Source of the DNA: Notolepis coatsorum | Taxonomy: Eukaryota; Chordata; Actinopteri; Aulopiformes; Paralepididae | DNA: 64,000 nucleotides | Direction of reading: 5' to 3' | NCBI GenBank assembly: GCA_963971535.1 | Contig: OZ020593.1 | Span: 12,701,500-12,765,499, forward strand | Shown here: piece by piece, positions 40,845-53,190 of the stretch | How positions within the stretch are numbered: position 1 is the first letter of the stretch | Layout: each line of letters opens with the position of its first letter | The notes under the pieces: model-generated | Databases searched by the model: none | What the model was told of the DNA's origin: nothing | The model's input: only the letters and a program-made list of their open reading frames with translations | Program-made: the position numbers and the translations under genes

Positions 40845-43800
40845 TTAACACATTGGCGCCCGACCACGGAGTTGTCCGTGTTTCGAATCCAACACTAGAG
40901 GGCCATCATAACCTACTCAAGGTCACCGAGCGGCACTGCAGAAGTACCCTACTCTTTGAATTCTGAAAAGTGCATTACCGGCCAGATCCTCTTAGGGGCG
41001 CTGTCTCGATAATGCACTGTGCCCTGTGGCAGAACGGTGCACTATTTTTTATTTACTTTCAATGGGGTTTCCAGTTAGCTGGATCCTATGTGTAGCCTGT
41101 AGCTTGGAATACCTTTTGCGACGCCGAATTCACTATGCAGTAAAGGAATATATCATCAGCCAATGGACATATCAATCTACCAGATGGCGGTCGATAACTG
41201 GGAAATCATTTTGGGGATCCAACCGGCCCACGGTAAGATCTTTTTCACTTTCTTTTGCCAAAGTACAGACAAAGTCTCAAGCGAACGCCGGTGGTCTCGC
41301 GAGAGGTTAAGCGTTGGGCCGTGACGTCAGTGGAGTCACTCCAAGCAGTGCTGGGAAGCACAGAATGGAGTGTATTCCGTGATAACACAGCCAATATTAA
41401 CGAATACACCGAAACGGTGATTGACTATGTCTGTACTCAGGTAGAAGTAATAATCCCCACCACCAAAATTAATATCTACCCAAATCAAAAGCCCTGGGTA
41501 GACAAATCCGTCCGTGAGGCTCTGAAAGTGCGCACATCAGCATACAACACCGGGCTGGTGACAGGCAACATGGAAGAACACAAGATGGCAAGATACAACG
41601 TCAGGAGAGCAGTAATAGAGGCAAAACGGCGTTACAGGGATAAAGTTGAACTTCAGTTTGAACAGGCTGACTCTAGAGGCATGTGGCAGGGCCTCAGAAC
41701 AATGACAGACTACAAAGGAACCCCCCTCAAACTGAACAGTGACATCTCCTTAGCAAATGATCTCAACTCCTTCTATGCGAGGTTTGAGGCTGTGAATAAC
41801 AACACCAGCCTACAAACCACGGCAATGGGGGGGGGGGGTCTGCTGATGGAGACTCAGTGTTCAGGGTAACAGAGCATGAGGTGAGACGGATCTTTAAAAA
41901 AGTGGATATCAGGAAGGCAGCAGGACCGGACGGCATCCCCGGCCGCGTCCTAAAAGTCTGTGCCGACCAACTGGCCCCGGTATTCACTGACATCTTCAAC
42001 CTGTCCTTGGAACAGGCCGTCATCCCCACCTGTCTGAAGAAGTCCACCATCATCCCTGTACCCAAAAAATCTACGCCCGCTTGCCTCAACGACTACCGCC
42101 CTGTAGCCCTCACCTCCATAGCCATGAAGTGCTTTGAGAAGCTAGTGAAGGGCTACATCTGTTCCTCCCTCCCCATCAACCTGGACCCTCTGCAATTTGC
42201 ATATCGCCCCAACAGGTCCACGGAGGACGCCATAGCCCATGTGCTGCACACAGCAGCATCACATCTGGACAAGAGGCAGGGGAACTATGTGAGAATGCTG
42301 TTCATCGACTACAGCTCAGCATTCAATACCATAGTCCCCTCCAAACTCATAGCCAAGCTCAGGGACCTGGGCTTGAACTATGACCTGTGCCAGTGGGTCC
42401 TGGACTTCCTGACGGGCAGACCCCAGGTGGTAAGAGCCGGCAACTGCACCTCCTCATCCATCACGCTCAACATAGGGGCCCCCCAGGGCTGTGTTCTGAG
42501 CCCCCTCCTCTACTCCCTGTACACACATGACTGCGTAGCACAGCGGAACAACAACACCATCATCAAATTTGCTGATGACACAGTAGTGGTGGGCCTGATC
42601 TCTGCCAACGACGAAAGGGCCTACCTGGAAGAGGTAGAGAACCTGTCACAGTGGTGTCAGGAGAACTGCCTCTCCCTGAACGTCAGCAAAACAAAAGAGA
42701 TGATTGTGGACTTCAGGAGGTCGGGGGTCAAGGACTACAGCCCCCTCAGCATCGACGGGGCACCAGTTGAGAGAGTGAACAGTTTCAAGTACCTCGGAGC
42801 CCACATATCCGAGGACTTGACATGGACCACACACATTGACAGTGTTGTGAAGAAGGCACGACAACGCCTCTACTTCCTCAGGCGCCTAAGGAAGTTCCAA
42901 GTCAGTCAGAAGATCCTTAGGAACTTCTACTCATGTACAATAGAGAGCATCCTGACCGGCAACATCACCTCCTGGTTTGGGAATAGCACTGCACAAGACC
43001 GTAGCAGACTACAAAGAGTGACACGTTCAGCCGAACGCACAATTAGAGGGGGGCTTCCCACCCTCCAGAACATTTACAACAAGCGGTGCAAGGGGAAGGC
43101 TAAGAGAATTATTAAGGACTCGAGCCACCCGAACAACTGCCTCTTTGAACTGCTGCCGTCAGGCAAGCGATACCGGAGTCTTATGGCGAGCACAGAAAGA
43201 CTCAGAAGGAGCTTCTATCCCCAGGCCATCAGGCTGCTAAACGAACAATAATCGCTAAACGAACAATAATCACTATGCAACAACCATCAAATGCACACAG
43301 CACACACACCCACACGCACACACTCACTCAAACAAACAACACACTGCAGCACCCACTCTCCACACTTTAGATCACGCAAACACACTTACACTTTATATTT
43401 ATTGATAAAGGATTTGCACTACAACTCGTACACCTACTGTGAATTGTACCTAAACTGCACCTCGTCCATTTATGCCTTGCACTATATAGTATTGTATATT
43501 AGTACACTGCACAGTATTGTATATTGTATGGTAACTACGTCTACGAACATTGTACATATGTCTAAACTGAACACTGTGACCTCTTTTTTTACTTCTAATT
43601 TTTACTATGTTTTTATTCCATACTTATCTTGTCATGCACAGTCTCTGGAGCGCAACAGTAAGAAGCATTTTGTACAAAAGTATTCTGTACTTCTGTATGA
43701 CAACTATTAAAGAAACTTGAAACTTGAAAACTTGAATTACATGCTGATCAGGCCTTGTTATGATAGCCATCCACCCGATCAGCGAATGTGGCTACTGAGG

Positions 43801-44235
43801 CTAACGCAATCAATAATCAGAAACGACGTCCCCCGCCCCCCCTCCCTTCATGCATTCATGGTGGACCATCATACCGATCATATGCAGTTTGAGTTTTAAC
43901 TGTAGCTTCTGTATATCCGAAATGCCATTGGATTTAACGTTAGTAGCTATTAGCCCTGTATCTCGCGTTCCAGGAAGTATCCCAGCCGAAATCCCTTATA
44001 ACACTTATATTCAAGACGCTATAAAATGAGAACGTATTGATGAAAAAAATATTTCTTTAAGCCATTTTGAAGGGACGGTTTATGGTCTCAATTGACAATG
44101 AGAATGGACAGATAGCAATACTATAAAGTATAGATTTAGCTCTACAAACAGCCCCACGGACTATGCAAGTCTGTTTAGAAATGCTGGCCGTCTACAGTGA
44201 TTTTAGACGGATCCAAATGGTCATGAATGTGTTAA
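40845..44235 (+). mobile_element. D-family TTAA element (copy D3) holding a LINE
   Basis: Left end TTAACACATTGGCGCCCGAC, right end inverted TTAACACATTCATGACCATT. The mini-exon runs from ATG 41163 to 41232 ([16 protein letters not shown], then IQPAH), followed by GTAAG. A LINE of ~2.5 kb sits just after the donor, from about 41252 to 43735. Family sequence resumes at GCTGATCAGGCCTTGTTATG. Confidence 0.87.
41252..43735 (+). mobile_element. LINE (L2/Rex1-Babar-like), 5'-truncated, with long open reverse transcriptase
   Basis: A first frame (41255-41869) covers the endonuclease-RT linker. The second (41857-43251) gives 464 uninterrupted codons of reverse transcriptase with [67 protein letters not shown] and the C-terminal [13 protein letters not shown]. 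All catalytic aspartates are present. The two frames differ by one base at a G-run (41827-41837), which is the only break seen. The 3' untranslated region has CACACA-rich sequence and ends in repeated AACTTGA units, as LINEs of this type do. The intact frame suggests a fairly recent insertion, inactive because the 5' end is missing. Confidence 0.9.
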
Positions 44236-45141
44236 AGTTATCCGTGAAACGAACAACCACTAGACTGCTTATGCAGATATTTTAGGAGAGGGGAAAAATT
44301 AAACAACACAAAACACCTTTACAGGTGGAAGTCTCAAAGAGAGAAATTAAGAAAATAAATCAAGTCCAAAAAACAGGACTACTCTCGATAAAGAGGTATA
44401 GTATAAAAGTAAATAAGCCACAAGGGCACCTCCTAATAACGGAGTTTATATTGAAAAAAGTCAAACAATAAACCTCCACTAAGGGAGTTTATGTATAGAA
44501 TAAAACGAGTAGCCTAAACTAAGAACGACTACCATAATGTTAAACTCTGAATCAGAGATCAGACTAAACTTCAATATAATGAGCGTTTGATTGATTGATT
44601 GAAAAGCGTGAGCATGACCAAAAGAACAGCCAACACTAGGAAATGAACTAGCAGTTGACACTGCGAGATCCAAACTTAAATAGACTCAAGGCATGGCCAT
44701 AGGCACAGCTGCACTGGATCAGGTGCAATCAAGCCCACACACCTGCCGACCCATGAGGCAATCAACCACAGGGACCAGGGATTGACAGCTATCCCTCACA
44801 GAAAGGTGAAATAAAGCAAAAATAGACAGCTGTCCCTCACAGAAAGGTGAAATAAAGCAAAACCATGACACAAGTAAGAACAAATTCGTATACAAAAGCA
44901 AAAAAAAGGAAAATGTTATGTACATGCATACAAGTAAATAAAATACATAATTACAGTAGCAATAGGAAAATTACAATAAATAATTGAAAGAGGGGGAAAG
45001 AAACGGAGAGAGAAGAAAGGGTGAGAAGGAGGGAGGTAGGTGAGGGGGCTTAGGGGGAGGAGAGAAGAGTGAGGGTTATGCGTGCAATTGGGAGGCAGTC
45101 AGCAGGTGCAACAGTCGGTTATGATCTGTTGCAGATTTTGT
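44236..45141 (-). mobile_element. Probable LINE 3' untranslated region
   Basis: Read on the minus strand it follows the LINE coding end at 45141-45080 (NLQQIITDCC then a stop). It has a long pyrimidine tract on that strand (purines on plus, about 44985-45075) and a duplicated GACAGCTRTCCCTCACAGAAA block (about 44786 and 44827). The far end is not defined. Confidence 0.45.
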
Positions 45142-46073
45142 TTAACACTTTGAATGCCAGCCACGACATAACACGTGTTAACAGCCCGCCCCCTGAATGC
45201 CCAGCACGACAATTCGTGTGATTTTTTTTTTTTTAGCGATCTGAATTCATATTTCATCAACCGAGTCTACCGTTGGGAAACCAGCCTCATCAGGAGCTCA
45301 GATGTGCTCAAAAGCGCCCCCTATCGTCTCCCAGATGGTAATGCACCATTTTGGAATGGACTCAATGAAAATGGATGAGAAAAAAAAACTCCGGAATCCA
45401 CATTTTACTTCTCACGCATGTAACCGGAGATGATCCCAGTCATTTTGGAGCCTCAGAACAGCATGTAATATGTCTTTACAGTATCTAGCGTTGGATTAAT
45501 AAAAGGATCGATTTTTGGAAGGGCGATCAGGAATTGGAATACTCTTTTTGGATACCATCTGATCTCAGGTAAGGAATCTATTTTACCAGTCTTAGGATAA
45601 TCAGACCTGTTTTCACAGAGATATAAGCTTTTCCCCTATGTTTGATATGGCTGTTTGGCTGTGCGAGCGATCAGGAAATATATCAGAGCTGATATCAGAT
45701 CGCCTATATAGCGTGCATACCTACACATATACTATCGATAATCTAGCGTTTATTTGAAAACTATTCATAAATAGGCCGAAAAATTTGAATGTTTTTTGTG
45801 TATTCTAGAATATTCCGTTATTTATGGAATATTTATATTTTCCTTGAAAACGAAGGCTTTTCAAGATGCTATAAAACGAAAATGAACTGATAAAAAAACA
45901 ATCCGCTTCGACAATGTTGACTGGAAAATGAGTCATTGATAAGCGACGGGCAGATTAGACACATAGCCATAATTTAAAACATAGATTAGGCGATATTAAC
46001 ACTAACATTGAAGTGGATGCTGGGCATTCAAGCACTAAATCGTGCGCCCCCTGCTGGGCACTGAAAGTGTTAA
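45142..46073 (+). mobile_element. A-family piggyBac-like MITE
   Basis: Complete, with TTAA at both ends: TTAACACTTTGAATGCCAGCC and inverted TTAACACTTTCAGTGCCCAGC. The start codon of the mini-exon is changed in this copy (AGGGCGATCAGG), but CTCAGGTAAGG is kept. Confidence 0.9.
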
Positions 46074-46093
46074 AAACTGTGAGGGCAGTGAGT

Positions 46094-46959
46094 TTAACAC
46101 TTTCACTGCCCAAGCTTAATTCCTTTTTACCCCCTTGAATGCCCAGCACCACTTCAATGTTAGCGTTAATATCGCCTAATCTATGTTTTCAATTATGGCT
46201 ATGTGTCTAATCTGCCCGTTGCTTATCAAAGACTCATTTTCCAGTCAACATTGTCGTAGCTGCGTAGCAGATTGTTTTTTTATCGCTTCATTTCCGTTTT
46301 CTAGCATTTTGAAAAGCACTTGATTTCACGAAAAAAATAAGACATTCCATGATAATCGCCCTTTACTGGAATATTCTAGAACGTTGTAATTTTTCGGCCT
46401 ATTTATGAATCGTTTTCAAATAAACGCTAGATTATCGATAGTATAATGTGTGCGCATGCACGCTCGTGCCGCGAGCTGAAAATCGATTCTCCTAGTTACT
46501 GACCGCTCGCACAGCAAATCAGCCTTACCTGAGATCAGATGGTATCCAAATGGATTATTCCAATTCCTGATCGCCATTCGAAAAAATCGATCCTTTTATC
46601 GATTCACCGTGTATACTGTAAAAACACATAATCTCCGCTGCTCTGAGGCTCACTAGTGGAGCTGATCGACCCCGGCTGTGTGAGTGAGAAGTAAAATGTG
46701 GAGTCAGGTATTTTTTTTCTCATTCATTTTCATTGAGTTCAATCCAAAAGGGTGAATTACCATCTGGGAGACGATAGGGGGCGCTTTTTTCACATCTGAG
46801 CGCCTGGAGTGGCTGATTTTCCAACGGTAGACTGATGAAATATGATTTCAGATCGCTAATTAAAAAAAAAAACGAGAAAAAACTAATATTCTCGTGATGG
46901 GCCTTCAACCCACGGGGGGTAAACCCGAGAAAACTCGGGTTGGGCAATCAAAGTGTTAA
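46094..46959 (-). mobile_element. A-family piggyBac-like MITE
   Basis: Complete, opposite orientation to its neighbour. Ends TTAACACTTTCACTGCCCAAG and inverted TTAACACTTTGATTGCCCAAC. The mini-exon is intact on the minus strand (about 46575-46527; MAIRNWNNPFGYHLIS). Confidence 0.9.
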
Positions 46960-47161
46960 GGGTGTTTTGTAAGGTGTTCCAGTCAGATGCAGCAGCAAAT
47001 CGGAAGGGGTTGTGGCCAGAAACCGTGCAGGCTTTGGGGACGGTGAGTTTGATGAAGTCGCTGGACCCTAGGTTGTAATCAGAAGTGGAGCCGTGCAGAA
47101 GGGAGGACATCCTCTGTGGGGAGTGGTTCTCCTCAGAGCATGTCATCTCTCATATGATATC

Positions 47162-47508
47162 TAGTGATTACTGGCTGGGAAAAAAAGGAAAATAAATCCT
47201 ATATGATGTTTGATTATCTTATGATAAAGACAGGAGTGTGGTATTATCAACATAACAACCGTATGAAGGCATGGGTAACTTAGACCCCCAAACAGCTCTC
47301 TTGCACCACCTATTGGCAAAATGGCTAAGAACACAACTCCCACATGATCGTTCCAAATGCCTTAAAGTGACCCTTGCTCAAATCCAGAGGATTGATCAAT
47401 CGTGGTACGGCGAGGACTTGGAACACCAAATACATTTCACAGCCACCAGTAACTTAAGAATGAGACCAGAGGGCTTAGCTGGAATGACTTATTAATAGAT
47501 CAATTAGC
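47162..47508. other. Anonymous sequence
   Basis: A 74-codon plus-strand frame from 47271 (MGNLDPQTALLHHLLAKWLR) looks like an old LINE scrap but cannot be assigned. Confidence 0.35.
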
Positions 47509-47761
47509 ATATCGCTGCTGGCGGGACAAAACCTCATAATTCCAAAAACCCAACTTTTCAGCAGATGAAAAAAACAAACACAGATTTGAGGGCGAATAGA
47601 GTTAGGAGGTTTAGACAGATGATCGGTTTAATGCTTTCCCATTGTTTAAACTTTGTAAAACCCACACACACATATGGAGGATGATCTACGGAGTTGATTT
47701 ATATAAAAAAAATAAAAAATGTAAATGGAGTTATGAGGTTTTGTCCCGCCAGCAGCGATAT
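47509..47761. repeat. Perfect 31-bp inverted repeat, 191-base spacer
   Basis: ATATCGCTGCTGGCGGGACA, then AAACCTCATAA, at 47509-47539 is repeated exactly in reverse complement at 47731-47761. It could be a foldback element or a recent inverted duplication. The spacer has no coding sequence. Confidence 0.9.
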
Positions 47762-47835
47762 TGAGGTTTTAGAGAACAAACGGCCATATGTTCAAGGAGG
47801 CAAAACAATCACTAATTCCTCAGTGACTCCCAACT

Positions 47836-48130
47836 CCTGAGGTGGCAGCGTGGTCCAGAGAGGCCGACTGGTGACACAAAGCTCGCTGGTTTGATCCCAG
47901 GTATCGATAGGAGGTTACATTCCACCGTTGGAAGCTGTTGTAAATCTACCAAAGTGCCCTTGAGCAAGGCACTGAACCCTAAAGGTGCTCCAGGGGTGCT
48001 GCTACAAGTGTGCTGCTCCAGGTGTGCTGCTCCAGGGGTTCTCTTCCAGGGGTGCTGTCCTGCAGGCGACCCGACGCTCTGACCTCTGCATGTGTGGGAA
48101 GAATAATGTGGAAGGAACATTTTAAATTGT
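47836..48130 (+). mobile_element. tRNA-derived SINE, with expanded GCTCCAGG repeats
   Basis: The head has an A-box-like TGGTCCAGAGAGGC and a B-box-like GGTTTGATCCCAG, followed by CCCTTGAGCAAGGCACTGAA, common in fish SINEs. A GGTGTGCTGCTCCA unit is repeated about five times at 47988-48060. Confidence 0.6.
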
Positions 48131-48182
48131 CTTGTGTAACCGTGCAGCGAGGGGAACGGCTCCCTCCTACACCCGCACAACC

Positions 48183-49319
48183 CCTGCGCTCTGCATCTTC
48201 TAACTACACACCCTCAAGACCCCTACGCTCTGCATCTTCTAACTACACACCCTCAAGACCCCTACGCTCTGCATCTTCTAACTACACACCCTCAAGACCC
48301 CTACGCTCTGCATCTTCTAACTACACACCCTCAAGACCCCTACGCTCTGCATCTTCTAACTACACACCCTCAAGACCCTACGCTCTGCATCTTCTAACTA
48401 CACATCTTCTAATAACACACCCTCAAGACCCTACGCTCTGCCTCTTCTAACTACACACCCTCAAGACCCCTACGCTCTGCATCTTCTAACTACACACCCT
48501 CAAGACCCCTACGCTCTGCATCTTCTAACTACACACCCTCAAGACCCCTACGCTCTGCATCTTCTAACTACACACCCTCAAGACCCCTACGCTCTGCATC
48601 TTCTAACTACACACCCTCAAGACCCTACGCTCTGCATCTTCTAACTACACATCTTCTAATAACACACCCTCAAGACCCTACGCTCTGCCTCTTCTAACTA
48701 CACACCCTCAAGACCCCTACGCTCTGCATCTTCTAACTACACACCCTCAAGACCCCTCCGCTCTGCATCTTCTAATTACACACCCTCACGACCCCTACGC
48801 TCTGCATCTTCTAACTACACACCCTCAAGACCCCTATGCTCTGCATCTTCTAACTATACCTCTCAAGACCCCTACGCTCTGCATCTTCTAACTAAACACC
48901 CTCAATACCCCTACGCTCTGCCTCTTCTAACTACACACCTTCAAGACCCCTACGCTCTGCCTCTTCTAACTACACACCCTCAAGACACCTACGCTCTGCA
49001 TCTTCTAACTACACACCCTCAAGACCCCTACACTCTGCTTCTTCTAACTACACAGCTTCAAGACCCCTACACTCTGCATCTTCTAACTACACACCCTCAA
49101 GACCCCTACGCTCTGCCTCTTCTAACTGCACACCCTCAAGACCCCTGCACTCTGCATCTTCTAACTACACACCCTCAAGACCCCTACGCTCTGCCTCTTC
49201 TAACTACACAGCCTCAAGACCCCTACACTCTGCATCTTCTAACTACACACCCTCAAGACCCCTACGCTCTGCCTCTTCTAACTGCACACCCTCAAGACCC
49301 CTGCACTCTGCATCTTCTG
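48183..49319. repeat. 39-bp minisatellite, about 29 units
   Basis: Unit CTACGCTCTGCATCTTCTAA, then CTACACACCCTCAAGACCC, 39 bases or 13 codons (frame PLRSASSNYTPSR). A higher-order block with CACATCTTCTAATAACACAC occurs twice, about 244 bases apart (48400 and 48645). Units diverge towards the right end (CACTCTGC, CTGCACACC variants). Confidence 0.95.
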
Positions 49320-49560
49320 GCCGCCTCAGACCCACTCCAATCCGAGCTCCTGGGGGGGGGGGGGGGGGGGGTCATCAAAGAGAAGACGTCTATTCTCGTT
49401 CCTTGCTCCACAATGGTGGAACGAACTTCCCACCACAGTCAGGGCAGCTGAAACCCGCCCAATTTTCCGCTATCGACAAGAAATACACTTCTTTATTAAA
49501 ATACTAACCTTCGTACTGTCTTTTACTATTATGCACTTTGCTACTAAGGAATCTACCTTG
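49320..49560 (+). mobile_element. LINE protein C-terminal fragment after the minisatellite
   Basis: CTGGCCGCCTCAGACCCACT, a run of G (49354-49371), then a frame with LAPQWWNELPTTVRAAETRP and IFRYRQ, the usual end of a LINE protein. The minisatellite frame (RSASS) runs into it, so the tandem repeat probably grew inside this LINE. Confidence 0.6.
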
Positions 49561-50213
49561 CCTATATTACTACCTACTATGCTAATATATCTATACTACT
49601 ATGCAGACTGTAGCACTCAAGTTCGACACTGTTTGACGAACAATGCCAGAGTTGTACCTTTGCTGCTGACTAAATGAAAGTGACAATGAAGTAAATGTTT
49701 TGGATATATATTTGAATATTTGAGAAAAGACGCAGTAAACAAGCTGTCTAATCCCCGTCACAGTGTTCTTCACGGAGCGGAAACGTATCAGTCAGCCTGG
49801 CAGCTGGACACTTTTTAGTATGTAGAGATTCAACTGAGGTGGCCAATTTGTTATATTCTCAATTACTACATCACAATAAAAGCTTGCATAACATTATTTT
49901 TAAACGCAGATGATACGCTTCCCTAAGCGTTTTAGACGTGAACAATGTCCTGATTCCTTTTTCCGACAATCAGTGGAGTAAGAGGCAAGAGGGAGGGCTG
50001 TTTTCATCCCACTGCGCTGCAATCTAGTTTGTACTTATCTATCTGGAACATTCCACTCAAAACTGCTTGTGGATTTAGAATCGATTTAGATGAAGCTTGT
50101 GTGTGTGTGTGCATGTATGTGGAGGGGGGGTGGGGAATCAACGCTCTGGGGGGCGGTCGATTAGGAGGGTTCTGTTTATTATTATAATTATTATTTCTTT
50201 GTATCTATGTACA
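49561..50213. other. Anonymous sequence, no gene seen
   Basis: AT-rich, with a GTGTGTGTGTG patch near 50100 and a TTATTATTATAATTATTATT patch near 50176. No element ends or coding sequence are recognisable. Confidence 0.5.
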
Positions 50214-50860
50214 TTAACACATTGACCGCCGGGGGTTGTGCCCATCTCATACCCCTCTCTGCCACCGTTAAAAGCCTATGGAGATGTTTACCTTCTTTGA
50301 AGGGCTATAACTTTTTAAATTGTATTGCTATATTGACATTACTATGGCCCATTCAACATCGATTATCGTTCAGGATGTGGGAACGTTATACTTTTTCATT
50401 CATACATTGTTGTGTTAATACCGTCTTGAATATAAGTATGTTTTTAATCTTTTCTGCTGTAATTCCAAAAACGCTAGTTATAGGCCCAAACGCATATGAT
50501 AGATTATCGATGGCCGTTTCTTTCCCATACACGCTATATAAAAAAATTCAAATGTATATGATCGGTATAAATTATGCTTCATCATGCGTGGAGGAAAGGG
50601 GGGGGGGGGGGTCGTTTATAATTCCTTGATCATCAGTAACGGCTTTATTTACTATGGGTGGATATATTGATCAGATGATTACAAACAAGGAAACGTACAA
50701 TCAAGCTGAAAATAACGTTACTGTCCCCTTACCGTGGGCCGATGAGACTGGCTGTGAAAGATCCCAATTATTCGACGGCGATCGCCTAGGTCCATTTCCG
50801 GTTTGTATGGCACAATAAACGCCGAAATCATATCGATTATTAAGTTTAGAAAGCGATCCA
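50214..50860 (-). mobile_element. B-related element (copy B9), far end missing
   Basis: Starts TTAACACATTGACCGCCGGGG and follows the B layout with lower identity. Mini-exon on the minus strand, ATG at 50831 to 50733 (MISAFIVPYKPEMDLGDRRR, then IIGIFHSQSHRPT), followed by GTAAGG. G-run at about 50598-50611. It represents a separate B subfamily, to which the element entering at the window end also belongs. Confidence 0.75.
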
Positions 50861-50869
50861 TATGTAACA

Positions 50870-51240
50870 TGCTAACATATACCTTGTATTGTATAGTTTG
50901 TATAGATAGAATATACGTTGTGTATTATGTTTAGGTTATAGTTTTCGTTTATAGCTTATTTATACAGTTAGCATAGCGTAGTTTGCATAGATAGAATATA
51001 TGTTGTGTATTATGTTTAGTTCTATAGTTTTGTTTATAGTGTATTATTTATATCTTATTTAGTTTATAGTTATAGCATATAGTTATAGTTTGTATAGATA
51101 GAATATGTTTAGTTTATAGTTTATTTATAGCTTGTTTAGTTTATATTCATGGTTATAGTTTTTAGATATGTTTGTATAGAATATACGCTGTGTATTCTGT
51201 TTACAAATCGACTGCCGGGAAAAACAAGCATCTCACGTTT
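50870..51240. repeat. AT-rich tandem repeats, ~95-bp unit
   Basis: TAGTTTGTATAGATAGAATA recurs at about 50895, 50978 and 51086 with GTGTATTATGTTTAG and TTTATAGTTT between. Followed by TCTCACGTTTCTCCGAACAT and a LINE-like GACAATAAAATAATCAGAAT end. Confidence 0.75.
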
Positions 51241-51329
51241 CTCCGAACATATGTACATTTAAAAAAGCTGTGACAATAAAATAATCAGAATCTGAAGCAG
51301 ATACGACCTTCCTCTCTTTCAGACTCGTC

Positions 51330-53155
51330 CAGACTTCCACAAGGTGTTTATTAAAAGAACCATTATCTTTCAAAAGCACAGATTCAGAGATTTATAACAA
51401 TCCAGAGAGAGGGAGAGAGAGAGTCCATTGTTCCAGGTCTTCTTTAGTAAAGACCTACCGCTACAGTAAGCCATGTGCTTCTCTGCCCCCCCATGAACAC
51501 ACAGACATCGTCATGGAGACTGCTTCAGCTGAGAGGAATCGTCATGCTTCAAGACGTATGAAGGCATTTCATGTACAATCGAATACATTGATAAAAACAA
51601 ACAGAAAAAAACAGTCAGTGTAACTTGTTTTGGGAGATTACATCTACTGAAGCAACCACAGGGACCAAGGCAGAGGAATCCTAAACAACAGATACTACAG
51701 AGAGGCCGTTAAAATCAACTAAAACACCGGCACTGTGTGCGGGGAAGAGACACGAGAGTTTGTTGTCGAGTGGCATGACTGATGTGACGGAGAGAATCCT
51801 CCTGAAGTAGCCTTAAGTAATAGTATTCCTCCTTAAGTAGCCTTAAGTATTCCCCAGTGGAATACGGTATTAAAAAAAAACTATTTTTTTCTCGCTCCGC
51901 AAATGAAAATAACGCTAACAGAACAGGGATGTGTCAAAGAATGGATGTGAGGAAGAGGAGGGAGGATGAAGGGGCCTCTTCAACCTTCCTCCTTCACGGT
52001 ATTGTCCTCTAGACCCTCGTCGGAGTCTAAGTCACTGTGGAGCCTCTTCATCATCATGGCGTTCCTGCTCTTCTTCTTCCTCCCTGCCTTCGCTCGTGCC
52101 GGCGACACTTTCGCTGTCGTTAAAACAAAAGAAAAACAGAAAACCATACGCTTTTTGTAATCGCGTTGTTTTGTTCATTTCAAAGTGGCATATTGTTGTT
52201 AGAATACGTGTTAAGTGGCTCTACATTCTGACAGCCATCACTGAGTGTTTGTTGGTCAGTAACACGGGGTCTCGCAGTCCTCTGCTCCGGTATCTCAATC
52301 CAATCGGTAGAGAGAACCCTGGATGTATATATTTTTTTTTAACTTATTTCAAGAAATCTTGCCACGCCCGATTTGCTTACTGCACGGGCAGATTATTTTA
52401 CCTTTCTTTTTGTGTTCTCTCTCCTGATTGTATAAAGTGTATCTTCTGTTGGCTGGGGAGACCCATGTTACTGACCAGACACTCTATATCAGCGATGGCT
52501 GTCAGACCCATGTTACTGACCAGACACTCTATATCAGTGATGGCTGTCAGACCCATGTTACTGACCAGACACTCTATATCAGCGATGGCTGTCAGACCCA
52601 TGTTACTGACCAGACACTCTATATCAGCGATGGCTGTCAGACCCATGTTACTGACCAGACACTCTATATCAGTGATGGCTGTCAGACCCATGTTACTGAC
52701 CAGACACTCTATATCAGTGATGGCTGTCAGAATGAAGAGCTATTATTTTAACATGTACAGTAGAGTAGACCACTTGTTTGAACAAACGAATACCACTTGC
52801 AGCGCCTTTAAAGGCTTTTGGGATTCGCATGTGAAATCCTTTTTTTAAAACAGCACAAAAAACAACCTCATACAGTAGCTACCATTTTATCCATTAGATC
52901 TAATTGTATTGCCTATATGTATTTCTACTACCTGTACCCCCCCCCCCCCCTCTCGCTGCTCGCTGAGTTTCCCCAAGGGGATCAATAAAGGAATATCGTA
53001 TCTTATCAATTATCTGCTAATTTTATGCCTGTAAAATGTGTATGCCAATTCTATGCAAATGTTATGTCTATTTTATGTCCATTATGTCTACATTACTGCT
53101 GTGAAGCACTTTAGGCTGCAATTCTTGTGTGAAAAGTGCTATACAAATAATGATG

Positions 53156-53190
<35 letters not shown>

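Larger units (their letters stand above)
45080..47160 (-). mobile_element. LINE protein C-terminus split by two A elements
   Basis: Coding on the minus strand runs 47146 to 46960 (STSDYNLGSSDFIKLTVPKA, then PFRFAAASDWNTLQ), then 46093-46074 (KLTALTV) and 45141-45080 (FKQNLQQIITDCC, stop). The DWNxLQ...LTALxxFK order is the usual end of L2/jockey LINE proteins. Both interruptions are A elements at TTAA sites 24 bases apart. Confidence 0.75.

Noticed and set aside
48183-49319. Possible CRISPR-like or regularly spaced array
   Set aside because: Units are contiguous without unique spacers, and the context is a fish LINE. It is a minisatellite.
52398-52733. Long open frames on both strands over the 45-bp repeat
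   Set aside because: The period is a multiple of three, so frames stay open automatically. There is no start context or similarity.
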